Below are positions 44,049 through 53,000 of a DNA stretch of 53,998 nucleotides, piece after piece; the stretch's first letter is position 1; the number at the start of each line of letters is the position of its first letter. Below the pieces are notes generated by a model. The model did no database searches, was not told the origin of the DNA, and saw only the letters and a program-made list of their open reading frames with translations. This stretch comes from an uncultured Sulfitobacter sp. (GTDB lineage Bacteria > Pseudomonadota > Alphaproteobacteria > Rhodobacterales > Rhodobacteraceae): the NCBI GenBank assembly GCA_913060815.1, contig CAJXSZ010000022.1, positions 1 to 53,998 on the forward strand, in the 5' to 3' direction. The position numbers and the translations under genes are program-made.

Positions 44049-45224
44049 ATGGGCGTGAGCAATGCAATCGTGATTGGTGCAGGCATCGGCGGGTTGGCTG
44101 TTGCAGTGTCATTGGCGCGGCGCGGTGTTGCCGTGACGGTTCTGGAGCAAGCAGCTGATATCACGGAAGTGGGCGCTGGTTTGCAGGTCAGCCCGAACGG
44201 ACTGGCCGTACTGCGCGCTCTGGGTTTGGAAAAGCGGCTGATCGGGCGCGGTGCGGTGCGCGGGCGAGCCGTGGTGATGCAGGCTCATGATGCAGCGGGG
44301 CATGATGTGGCAAGGCTTGACCTCATGCGTTTGCCGCCCGAGCAGGCCTATTACTTTATGCACCGCGCTGATCTTGTTGATGTTTTGCTACAAGCAGCCC
44401 GCGAGCAGAATGTAAGTTTCGAACTGGGCTGTAAGGTCACTTCTGTCACTTCGGGCGAGACGCCGCAGGTCCAGTTGGAAAGCGGGGAGACCCGCCGCGC
44501 CGAGGTGATTATCGGGGCGGACGGTATCCATTCGGCAGCGCGCATGACACTCAATGGTGCAGACAACGCGTTCTTTACAGGGCAGGTGGCATGGCGCGCG
44601 ACCGTGCCAAACACCTTTGGCCACAAAGATGTGGCGATGGTGAGCATGGGACCAGCGCGGCATCTGGTGAGCTATCCGCTGCGCGGCGGCGAGATGGTCA
44701 ATCTTGTGGCTGTCGAGGAGCGTGAGGGATGGGCCGAAGAGGGCTGGAACCACGTGGATGACCCCGCCAACTTGCGGGTGGCTTTTGCGGCGTTTGACGG
44801 GATGGCGGCACAGATGATTCACGCGGTAGAGGCGCCCACGCTTTGGGGGCTTCACCGTCATCCCGTGGCGCAAGTCTGGCAGCGGGGCGGCGTGGCCTTG
44901 TTGGGGGATGCGGCGCATCCCACGCTGCCTTTTCTGGCACAGGGCGCGAATATGGCGCTGGAGGATGCGTGGGTGCTGGCCGAGCACATTGTTCAGGGCG
45001 GTGTTGATGCGCTTCCTGCCTATGAGGCGCTGCGCAAACCGCGGGTGACGCGCGTGATCAAGGCCGCGAACGGCAATGCGTGGCGCTATCACCTAAAGCC
45101 CGGACCTGTGCGCTTCGCCGCGCATACGGCCCTTAGACTGGGCAGCAAGATCGCGCCGGCACGGATGTTGGGCGCGTTTGATTGGCTATATGGTCACGAT
45201 GTGACGGCGCGCACGCCTCGCTGA
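44049..45224 (+). CDS. FAD-dependent monooxygenase (salicylate-hydroxylase type)
   Basis: The ATG at 44049 has GAGGAGG 5 bases upstream. The 391-residue protein is a class A flavin monooxygenase: dinucleotide-binding GAGIGG near residue 9 after AIVIG, the DG motif VIIGADGIHSAAR near 157, and the GD motif ALLGDAAHPTLPFLAQGAN near 285. It would hydroxylate an aromatic or similar compound with NAD(P)H and O2. The substrate is unknown; salicylate- or 3-hydroxybenzoate-type is the closest pattern. A strong inverted repeat spans its stop codon. Confidence 0.88.
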   Translation: MGVSNAIVIGAGIGGLAVAVSLARRGVAVTVLEQAADITEVGAGLQVSPNGLAVLRALGLEKRLIGRGAVRGRAVVMQAHDAAGHDVARLDLMRLPPEQAYYFMHRADLVDVLLQAAREQNVSFELGCKVTSVTSGETPQVQLESGETRRAEVIIGADGIHSAARMTLNGADNAFFTGQVAWRATVPNTFGHKDVAMVSMGPARHLVSYPLRGGEMVNLVAVEEREGWAEEGWNHVDDPANLRVAFAAFDGMAAQMIHAVEAPTLWGLHRHPVAQVWQRGGVALLGDAAHPTLPFLAQGANMALEDAWVLAEHIVQGGVDALPAYEALRKPRVTRVIKAANGNAWRYHLKPGPVRFAAHTALRLGSKIAPARMLGAFDWLYGHDVTARTPR

Positions 45225-45236
45225 CGCGCCGTCACG
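45202..45236. terminator. 11-bp hairpin between convergent genes
   Basis: GTGACGGCGCG pairs perfectly with CGCGCCGTCAC around a 13-base loop. It spans the stop codon of the monooxygenase gene and ends 7 bases before the end of the convergent ornithine cyclodeaminase gene. There is no T tract on either strand, so it is a bidirectional barrier or stability element rather than a canonical terminator. Confidence 0.45.
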
Positions 45237-45242
45237 CCTCGC

Positions 45243-46292
45243 TTACTTGGCGCGGGCGACCATGCCGAACAGGTCACGCGGGTCATCGGGGTCGGCCAGC
45301 ATATCGAGCGGGGTGAAGAAATCAGTCCCCTTGATCGCATCGCGCACATAGCACAGGGCCGAGAAATCCTCGATCGCGAAGCCTACGCTGTCGAACAGCG
45401 TGATCTGTTTCTCGTTGGTGCGGCCTTTGGCCGTGCCCGTGAGGACTTCCCAGAACTCAGTAACGGGATGATCGGCGTCCAGTTGTTGAATCTCGCCCTC
45501 GATGCGGGTTTGTTCAGGATATTCCACAAAGATATCAGCGCGGTGCAAGATGGCAGGGGCCAACTCTGTCTTCCCTGGGCAATCGCCACCGATGGCGTTG
45601 ATGTGCACACCTGCGCCAACCATGTTGTCCGTGAGGATTGTCGCATATTGCTTGTCGGCGGTGCAGGTGGTGATGATCTGAGCGCCAAGAATGGCTTCTT
45701 CTGCGCTGCTGCATTGCGTGATCTTGAGGCCCGAGGACACAAGGTTGCGTGCCGCTTTCTCGGTGGCGGCTGGATCGATATCAAAGAGACGGACTTCGCT
45801 GATTCCCACAATGGCCTGCATTGCAAGGCTCTGGAACTCCGACTGTGCGCCATTGCCGATCATGGCCATCACAGTGCTGCCTTCGGGGGCCAGTACGCGG
45901 GCGGCCAGCGCTGAGGTCGCTGCCGTGCGCAGCGCGGTGAGGATCGTCATCTCGGAAAACAATACGGGATAGCCGCTGGCAACATCGGACAAAAGTCCAA
46001 AGGCTGTAACGGTTTGCAGCCCGTCCTTCGTGTTGTCGGGATGGCCGTTCACGTATTTGAAACCGTAGACGTCACCATCGGACGTCGGCATCAGCTCGAT
46101 CACGCCCACATCCGAGTGGGACGCCACGCGGGGCGTTTTATCAAAGAGCGGCCAGCGGCGGAAATCATCTTCGATGCGGTCGCAGATCCCGCGCAGCATC
46201 GGCGCGATGCCGATGTGGTGGATGAGCTTCATCATGTGATCAACGCTGACGAAGGGAACAAAGGCTTTTGCGGAAGGTGTAGGGTTGGACAT
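45243..46292 (-). CDS. ocd: ornithine cyclodeaminase
   Basis: This 349-residue NAD-dependent enzyme converts L-ornithine to L-proline and ammonia in the cytoplasm. The family pattern is clear: VGVIELMPTSDGDVYGFKYVNGHP near 62, SEMTILTALRTAATSALA near 113, the dinucleotide-binding MIGNGAQSEFQ near 144 and HINAIGGDCPGKTEL near 227. AAGGAA precedes the ATG. It begins 17 bases after the arginase stop, so the two genes form an operon that turns arginine into proline via ornithine. Confidence 0.94.
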   Translation of the reverse strand: MSNPTPSAKAFVPFVSVDHMMKLIHHIGIAPMLRGICDRIEDDFRRWPLFDKTPRVASHSDVGVIELMPTSDGDVYGFKYVNGHPDNTKDGLQTVTAFGLLSDVASGYPVLFSEMTILTALRTAATSALAARVLAPEGSTVMAMIGNGAQSEFQSLAMQAIVGISEVRLFDIDPAATEKAARNLVSSGLKITQCSSAEEAILGAQIITTCTADKQYATILTDNMVGAGVHINAIGGDCPGKTELAPAILHRADIFVEYPEQTRIEGEIQQLDADHPVTEFWEVLTGTAKGRTNEKQITLFDSVGFAIEDFSALCYVRDAIKGTDFFTPLDMLADPDDPRDLFGMVARAK

Positions 46293-46309
46293 ATCAGGGT
46301 TCCTTGGAA

Positions 46310-47227
46310 TTAGGCGCGGGTGGGGCGGTCGAACACGTTGCGCCCTAATGCGGAAGCGGCCAGATCGACCATAAGTTCGGCAGTGCGGCCACGCTCGTCC
46401 ATGAAAGGGTTCAGCTCGACCAGATCGAGGGAAGTCAGCAGGCCGCTGTCGTTTACCATTTCCATCACCAGATGCCCTTCGCGCACGGTCGCGCCGCCTG
46501 GCACAGTGGTACCCACGGCGGGTGCGGCGGCAGGGTCGAGGAAGTCCACATCGAGCGAGACGTGCAGCATGCCATTGGCTTCTGCCACACGCTCGAGGAA
46601 GGCACCCAGCGGTTGCGCGATGCCTGTCTCGTCGATCTGGCGCATGTCTACGCGGGTCACAGCGGTGTCTTGCAGCGCTGCACGCTCCGCAGGATCGACA
46701 GATCGCAGGCCGATCATTGCGATATTCTCATAGGGCAGTGGCGCTGGCAGAGCAGGCCAGTCGGGAAATTCGGAGCGCCCCGTCACATAGCCCATCGGCG
46801 TGCCGTGCAGATTGCCGCTGTCCGTGCTTTCAAGCGTGTGAAAATCGCTGTGCGCATCCAACCATAGAACGAAAAGCGGGCGTGATTGGGCAGCAGCAAA
46901 GCGCATCGCGCCCAGCACAGTGCCTGCCGCCAGCGCATGATCCCCGCCCATCGTGATGGGCATGCCACGGGCCAGTGAGGCCTCGGTCGTATCGGCCAAG
47001 GCATAGGTCCATGCAATCGTCTCGGACAGGCGGTGCAGTTTTGGATGGGGCGTGTCGGTGTAGGGGATGGGGGCCACATTGCCGATGTCGGTTACCGTGT
47101 GGCCAAGGCTTTCCAGAGTCTCGGCCAGGCCCGCCGTTCGGTAGGCGTCTGGCCCCATAATGCAGCCGCGGCGGATTTTTCCGCAATCGAGCGGTGCACC
47201 TTGCAAAATACAGTTTTGAGGGGTCAT
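46310..47227 (-). CDS. rocF: arginase
   Basis: The ATG at 47227 has AGGAGA 7 bases upstream. The 305-residue protein hydrolyses L-arginine to ornithine and urea. The binuclear Mn site is seen in GGDHALAAGT (His), WLDAHSDFH (two Asp and one His) and SLDVDFLDP (Asp pair). The segment GNLHGTPMGYVTG corresponds to the substrate-binding loop. Ornithine feeds the cyclodeaminase encoded next. Agmatinase is less likely because of the arginase-type N-terminus (GAPLDCGKIRRGCIMGPDAYR region). Confidence 0.93.
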   Translation of the reverse strand: MTPQNCILQGAPLDCGKIRRGCIMGPDAYRTAGLAETLESLGHTVTDIGNVAPIPYTDTPHPKLHRLSETIAWTYALADTTEASLARGMPITMGGDHALAAGTVLGAMRFAAAQSRPLFVLWLDAHSDFHTLESTDSGNLHGTPMGYVTGRSEFPDWPALPAPLPYENIAMIGLRSVDPAERAALQDTAVTRVDMRQIDETGIAQPLGAFLERVAEANGMLHVSLDVDFLDPAAAPAVGTTVPGGATVREGHLVMEMVNDSGLLTSLDLVELNPFMDERGRTAELMVDLAASALGRNVFDRPTRA

Positions 47228-47294
47228 GAGGCTGTCTCCTATACGATTTAGCGTGATATAGGCGGTGTATATGGTCAAAGAATAGAGTATATAG

Positions 47295-47320
47295 TGATCA
47301 ATATGTTTTTAGATTGATCA
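47295..47320. promoter_or_regulatory. TGATCAAT inverted repeat, probable Lrp-type operator
   Basis: TGATCAAT (47295-47302) and ATTGATCA (47313-47320) form a perfect 8-bp inverted repeat with a 10-base AT-rich spacer between the arginase gene and the Lrp-family gene. It ends 14 bases before the regulator start codon and about 70 bases upstream of the arginase ATG, an ideal place for auto-control and control of the arginase operon. Confidence 0.6.
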
Positions 47321-47334
47321 TTGCGGAGTGTGAA

Positions 47335-47760
47335 TTGGACAAAACGGACGAGGCGGTGATCGCTGCGCTGCGCCACGATGCACGGGCTTCCCTGTCTGAT
47401 CTGGCGGCGCGTTTGGGGCTGTCGCGGACCACGGTACGCAGCCGTCTGGCGCGGCTGCAAGAGCGTGGCGAGATTGTCGGGTTCTCGGTTGTGACCCGCG
47501 CAGATGTAGCGCGTGATCCTGTGCGCGGCTTGATGATGATCGGGATCGAGGGGCGGGGGGCTACTCGGATCAAACGCCAATTGGCTGCGATGTCAGAGCT
47601 GCGCGCGGTGCATGCCACTAGCGGGCGTTGGGATCTGATTGTCGAGATTGGCTCGGCCACGCTGGCGGACTTTGACCGCGTTCTGGACCGTATCCGCCAG
47701 CTGGAAGGGATCGTGGCATCAGAGACGAGCCTGCTGCTCAGTACACAAAAAGCGGGTTAG
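47335..47760 (+). CDS. Lrp/AsnC-family transcriptional regulator
   Basis: The start is probably TTG at 47335: GGAG precedes it by 6 bases and the product then begins (M)DKTDEAVIAALRHDAR, the standard Lrp N-terminus. A TTG at 47314 is the alternative but sits inside the operator. The 141-residue protein has the helix-turn-helix (about 18-45: LSDLAARLGLSRTTVRSR) and the RAM ligand-binding domain (about 65-135). It is divergent from the arginase/ornithine cyclodeaminase operon and likely responds to arginine or ornithine. Its end overlaps dsbB by 4 bases. Confidence 0.88.
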   Translation: MDKTDEAVIAALRHDARASLSDLAARLGLSRTTVRSRLARLQERGEIVGFSVVTRADVARDPVRGLMMIGIEGRGATRIKRQLAAMSELRAVHATSGRWDLIVEIGSATLADFDRVLDRIRQLEGIVASETSLLLSTQKAG

Positions 47761-48212
47761 GCGTTTCGGGCGGCCTTGATCCAAAGCGCGGTCAGGCACA
47801 GCGACAGGATTGCATTCCAGCCCGCCATGCTGATCCCTGCCATTTGCCATGCGATATCGTCACAGCGCACCAGCGGCGCGGTAAGGATTTGGTCCATTAA
47901 CTCTTGCGCGCTCAGGTCGGAGACGCCCCCTGCGCTGCATGTGGTGGGGCCGTCCCACCAATTCTGCTCCACGCCCACATGAAACATGCCAATGGCTGCC
48001 GTCGTGAATGTGGCGAGCGCTGCAAACCATGAGAGCTTTTCTTCCGCTGTAAACAGGATAATCAGACCGATGAGGATTGCCGCCGCATGTGGCCAGCGTT
48101 GCCAGAGGCACATTTCGCAAGGTGCCAACCCGCCGATATGCTGGAACGCGAATGCGCCCGCCAGAACGGCGATGGACCCGACGGTCGGGAGGAGGGTCGG
48201 CCTTGTCATCAT
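47757..48212 (-). CDS. dsbB: disulfide bond formation protein B
   Basis: A 151-residue inner-membrane protein with four helices and the two Cys pairs of DsbB: CEMC near 32-35 after GLAP and followed by WQRW, and a second pair Cys92 (TTCSAGG) and Cys116 (VRCDDIAW). It reoxidises DsbA-type proteins and passes electrons to quinone. A DsbA-family protein is encoded at 8524-9267. Tandem ATGATGA at the start overlaps the stop of the YqaA-like gene, so either ATG (48212 or 48209) is used in coupled translation. Confidence 0.92.
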   Translation of the reverse strand: MMTRPTLLPTVGSIAVLAGAFAFQHIGGLAPCEMCLWQRWPHAAAILIGLIILFTAEEKLSWFAALATFTTAAIGMFHVGVEQNWWDGPTTCSAGGVSDLSAQELMDQILTAPLVRCDDIAWQMAGISMAGWNAILSLCLTALWIKAARNA

Positions 48213-48787
48213 ATCAATTTGATCGCGAAGAATCCGCCGAGCAGGAGCGCTACGGCGAGGGTGAACATCAAGGGCAGGCGTCTTTCAATAAAGTCGCGCA
48301 CAGGCGCCCCGAATTTCCATAGCAGCAGTGCCACAAGGAAGAAGCGCAAGCCACGCGCAAGGATCGATGTCGCGATGAAGGTCGCCAGCGGCATGGCGGT
48401 GACACCCGACATGATCGTGATGACTTTATAGGGGAAGGGCGTGACGCCCGCGATGAGCACAGCCCAGAAGCCCACATCGTTGAAGCGGGTCGAGAATTCG
48501 GCCATGGCGTCCGCTTTGCCCAAGGCGGTCAGGATCGGCTCCCCGAGCGCCTCAAAGGCGAGTGCGCCGATTGCATATCCGAGCAGACCACCGATCACGG
48601 ATGCCACCAAGGCCACACCTGCAATCACAAAGGCGCGGTTGGGGCGGGCGATGATCATCGGGATCATAATAATATCGGGCGGGATCGGAAACATGGAGCT
48701 TTCCAGAAACGAGACAAAAGCCAACACCCAGAGCGCGTGACGGTGCTCCGCGAGGCTTAGGGTCCAGTCATAGAGGCGTTGGATCAT
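48209..48787 (-). CDS. yqaA: YqaA-family (DedA-related) membrane protein
   Basis: This 192-residue protein has about four to five helices and the VTT/DedA-like motifs SFLESSMFPIPPDIIM near 26-41 and GVTPFPYKVITIMSG near 113-127, where Pro and Lys residues mark the re-entrant loop. DedA-related proteins contribute to lipid transport or membrane homeostasis; the role of YqaA is unclear. GGAG lies 7 bases before the ATG. It is coupled to dsbB. Confidence 0.86.
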   Translation of the reverse strand: MIQRLYDWTLSLAEHRHALWVLAFVSFLESSMFPIPPDIIMIPMIIARPNRAFVIAGVALVASVIGGLLGYAIGALAFEALGEPILTALGKADAMAEFSTRFNDVGFWAVLIAGVTPFPYKVITIMSGVTAMPLATFIATSILARGLRFFLVALLLWKFGAPVRDFIERRLPLMFTLAVALLLGGFFAIKLI

Positions 48788-48899
48788 GGGAGGCTCCGTA
48801 TTAGCGCTTCAAGACCATTTCATGCAGAGCGGGTCAAGAGGGCGCGCGCATTGATGCACGTACAGGCGATACAATCCCTGCAAAAGCTGAATTTTGTGC

Positions 48900-48983
48900 T
48901 GGTACCCGTGGGCGGACTCGAACCGCCACGCATTGCTGCAACAGATTTTGAATCTGTCGTGTCTACCATTCCACCACACGGGC
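48900..48983 (-). tRNA. tRNA-Leu(CAA)
   Basis: The minus strand folds as a class II tRNA: acceptor GCCCGTG with CACGGGT, discriminator A, encoded CCA, an anticodon stem ACAGA/TCTGT with loop TTCAAAA (anticodon CAA, reads UUG), a variable arm (TGCAGCAATGCG) and TPsiC arm GGCGGTTCGAGTCCGCC. Confidence 0.96.
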
Positions 48984-49871
48984 ACGCGGACCTCGTACAA
49001 TAAACCTGCCGTCAGTTACAAGCATTCTCATGGGCCCAAACCACTTTCCCCTTCGATTTTTTGTTATCAGCGGGATTCAACCGTCCGCAGGTCGTCGAGC
49101 GGCGCAGCCACGAGGGCTTTATTTGACGGCTAGGGTGCAATCCTGAGAGGAGCGGGCAGCAAAGGGAGGCGGGAGTTGTACTGCGAGGGCTGTTGGGGGT
49201 CTTGGGTTTAGACATCGTCATTGAGCGGGAATTTGATTCGAACGAATGTGGCGCATCGTCCGTGCATTTAGCATCAGTCAAAGAGATTTGACGGTATTGG
49301 TGCCATCCTGTGAACAGCGCAAATGGGCGTAAATCCGCTGCAATTTCGGTTCGTCCACTTCGGCGGACTTCCTTATTGTCGCTCCATTGGAAACAACCGA
49401 GTCGGGCGCCCGCGCAGGACACACGTGCAGAGGGTGGCAAAAACTATAAAAATTAAGCTATCGCGCAAAATATACTCGCAATGGTTGAAGATTGTATTGT
49501 TTTCTAGGACTTGCAATCTGACCCTACGTCACCTCAGGCGCCCGAGGGATGACTGGGTTCTGACACTTTTCGGACATTTTTCCCTTTGCCCGTCCCAAGC
49601 GCGTAGCTATCTATGGAGCCAGCCCAACTGGGGGGTTGACGATTTTTGGTCCGGGGGCGGCCGCACACTGAACGCATCTGTATGATGTGGGGAAGGTGCA
49701 GCTGCGTGTTTGCGACTGCTGTTTTGACATAGGGAAGCATCTTGTTCGTTTCCCAGTCTGGCCACATTTAGGCCCCGTCTTTCCCTCTATCTTTGGTGTT
49801 GCTTGATGTGTGCTGTTTTTGGACCAGCCATCTAAGCCCTGCGCGGGTAACGAGTTTGAACGGAGACGAAC
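48984..49871. other. intergenic region without recognisable genes
   Basis: Nearly 900 bases between tRNA-Leu and the RTX locus contain only short frames on both strands without ribosome binding sites, known motifs or protein-like composition. No repeat, terminator or mobile element was recognised. The right end must contain the promoter of the RTX locus, but I found no clear -35/-10 pair. Confidence 0.5.
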
Positions 49872-50012
49872 ATGAGACTGTCTTATCTGACTTTGCGACA
49901 GCAAGGAGGGTGCCCTATGGCGCCCCTAGATGCGTTTCGGCAAACCCGTAGCCCTCTGAACACCACATCTTACAATCCGGCCGCGTCGCGCGCCGCGCGC
50001 GTCGCTGCATAG
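49872..50012 (+). CDS. 46-residue frame upstream of the RTX gene
   Basis: Two in-frame starts, ATG 49872 (GGAG 6 bases before) and ATG 49917 (AAGGAGGG 6-8 bases before), each have a good ribosome binding site. The product has an Arg/Ala-rich C-terminus (SRAARVAA) and ends with a TAG that overlaps the AGGAG of the RTX gene. It may be a translated leader or a small protein. No family was recognised, so the call is tentative. Confidence 0.35.
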   Translation: MRLSYLTLRQQGGCPMAPLDAFRQTRSPLNTTSYNPAASRAARVAA

Positions 50013-50023
50013 GAGCATATGAC

Positions 50024-53000
50024 ATGATCAGAACAATAGACTTCAACGCCCTCGCAACAGGTGAAACCGTAGCAGACCAGTTTGCTGACATCGGCGTGCG
50101 CGTCATAGCATCGGCCAACGCACCCGCGCCCAGTGGTAATCAGGCGATGATTTTTGACACCAATAACCCCTCGGGTGAGGATCAGGATCTGGCGACTGAC
50201 AACCTTGATAATGTCCTGATTATCTCAGAGGACGGCGATGCAGCTGATCCCGATGATAATGCGGCTGGCGGTCTCGTTGCATTCGAATTCGACAATGCGG
50301 TCGATATCAAATCCTTGACCTTCATAGACATTGAAGAGGCCGCGCAGATGCGTTTCTTTGATGCAGAGGGAAATCTTCTGAGCGAGCAGTTTGTCCAGCC
50401 AACGGCCAATAACGGCCAGAGTGTCGTCCAGCTTTTTGTACCGGGTACAGTGCGTTTCGAGGTCGAGCTTGGGGGATCGGGCGCGATTGATAATCTTGTA
50501 TTTGACGACGTGTCTGCTGACGATCCAGTTGATCCAGTAGACCCGATTGATCCGACACCCTCCACGGGTGACGGTATCGTTTCCGGTGACGATGCCGCAA
50601 ATACGATCGACCTTGGCTACACGGGTGATCCCGATGGCGACCGTATTGATGCAGCGGATGCTGTTATCGAAGGCGAAGCGCCTCAGGATGATATCGTCGA
50701 TGCGCGCGGTGGCGACGACAACATCTCATCTTTCGAGGGCGATGATGACGTCTATGCAGGCGCTGGCGATGATACGGTTGACGGTGGCGCAGGTGATGAC
50801 CTGATCTTTGGCGACCGCACGCTTGCTGGCGACGGCGGCACGGGCAACGGTGCACGTGAAAGCTTCAATTGGAGCGAAGCAGGATTTGCACCAGGTGAAG
50901 ACGTTACATCGTTCACGCAAGACACTGGCAGCGCAAATGTTACATTCACAATCTTGAGCGCCACGCCGAAAACAACAACGGCTTTCTCGAGTGACGCACA
51001 ATTGACCACTGGCATTGATGGCGGCGACGAGACGGTCGATACAAACAGCTCGCTTGCAAGCGAAACACGTGAAAATGCTGGCGAAGCAGAAACATATGAG
51101 CTGGCCTTTGACACGCCAGTGTCGAATGTTGATTTTAATATCAATGACATCGACGGTGACAGCCTTGTCCGCGTTCTGGCGTTTGACGCCGATGGCAACC
51201 CGCTGCCCGTTACGCTTGTTGCCGGTTCCGGTATTACGCTGATCGATACCAATGGCGACGGTTCGGTCGATACTGCCGATGCCGATGGCGGCTATGCGAG
51301 TGCAGATAACCCGATCTATTCCATGCAAGTCGGCATTGCTGGTCCTGTCTCGCGGATTGAGATCGTGCATGAACAGGACGGTCCGAACGGGACAAGCGTT
51401 AACATCACGGATGTCTTCTTTGACGTGGATGACGGCGGCGTTGTGACGCCCGTAGAGGGCGGCGATGACGTGCTCTTTGGCGGTGCAGGTAACGACACGA
51501 TCTTCGGCGAAGGCGGCGATGATACGCTGACAGGCGGCGAGGGCGCGGATGATTTGTTTGGCGGCGACGATGCGGATCTGATCGTTGGCGGTGATACAGG
51601 CGACGTTGTTGATGGTGGAACAGGCGGTGTTGATAACGACACGCTTGATCTGTCGGCCAGCGGCCCATTGCGCGTTGTGGGTCAGACAACCGATGCCGAT
51701 GGCAACTCCACCTCTGGCACAATCGAATTTCTAAATGATGACGGCTCTGTCTCGGGCACCATGATTTTTGCAGAGATCGAGAACCTGATCCTGCCCGATG
51801 TTGTGGGCAATACCGATCCGCTGGCCGTTGATGACGTAGCAGAGACGGATGAAGACACTGCCGTCATCATTGACGTGCTTGGCAACGATTCCGATCCCGA
51901 AGGCGATGCCCTCACAGTGACCGATGCAACGTCACCCAATGGTACAGTTGTGATCAATGGTGATGGTACGCTCGAGTTTACGCCAAACGCTGATTTCAAC
52001 GGCGATGCGGTGATCAACTACACCATTTCAGATGGCAACGGCGGCACGGATGATGCGACAGTCACCGTCACGGTGAACCCTGTGAACGACGATCCTGTCG
52101 CGGTAGATGATGCCGACGACACGCCGTTCGAGACACCTGTCACAATTGATGTGCTGGCCAACGACTCTGACGTAGACGGTGATGATCTGACAGTCACAGC
52201 GGCGACCAGCGCTGACGGTACTGTTACAATTAACGATGACGGCACGCTGACCTTCACGCCCGCTGACGGGTTCGAGGGCGACGCGACCATCAACTACACC
52301 ATCACCGATGGCAACGGCGGCTTTGACGATGCTGTTGTCACAGTGACCGTGGCCGAAGCCGACGATCAGGCTCCTACCGCCGTGGATGATGTGGCCGAGA
52401 CACCCGAAGATACGCCAGTAACCATTGCGGTTCTCGCAAATGACACGGACCCGAACCTTGACCCGCTCACAGTGACCGAAGCGACATCGCCTGACGGGAC
52501 GGTCGTGATAAACGATGACGGCACGCTCGAATTCACACCTGCGCCGGACTTCAACGGCGAGGCAGTGATCTCCTACACCATCACAGACCCTGACGGGAAT
52601 GTGGACACAGCTGAAGTGCTCGTCACCGTTACACCTGTGAACGACGATCCTGTTGCTGTCGACGATGCAGAGGACACGCCGTTCGAGACGCCGGTTACGA
52701 TTGCAGTGCTGGACAACGACAGCGATGTGGACGGTGATCCGCTGGAAGTGGCCGCGGCGACATCGCCGGACGGCACTATCGAGATCAACGATGATGGCAC
52801 AATAACCTTCACGCCCAACGACGGGTTCGAGGGCGAAGCAACCATCGACTATACCATCACCGACGGGAATGGAGGTTTTGACAGCGCGGTTGTCACAGTG
52901 ACCGTTGCCGCAGACCCTGACCAGACTCCGAATGCGGTAGATGATGTGGCCGAGACCGATCAGGAAACGCTTGTCAGCATTGACGTGCTTGGAAATGACA

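Noticed and set aside
49012..49904. Short frames between tRNA-Leu and the RTX locus
   Set aside because: They lack ribosome binding sites and motifs, have mixed composition, and overlap one another on both strands.
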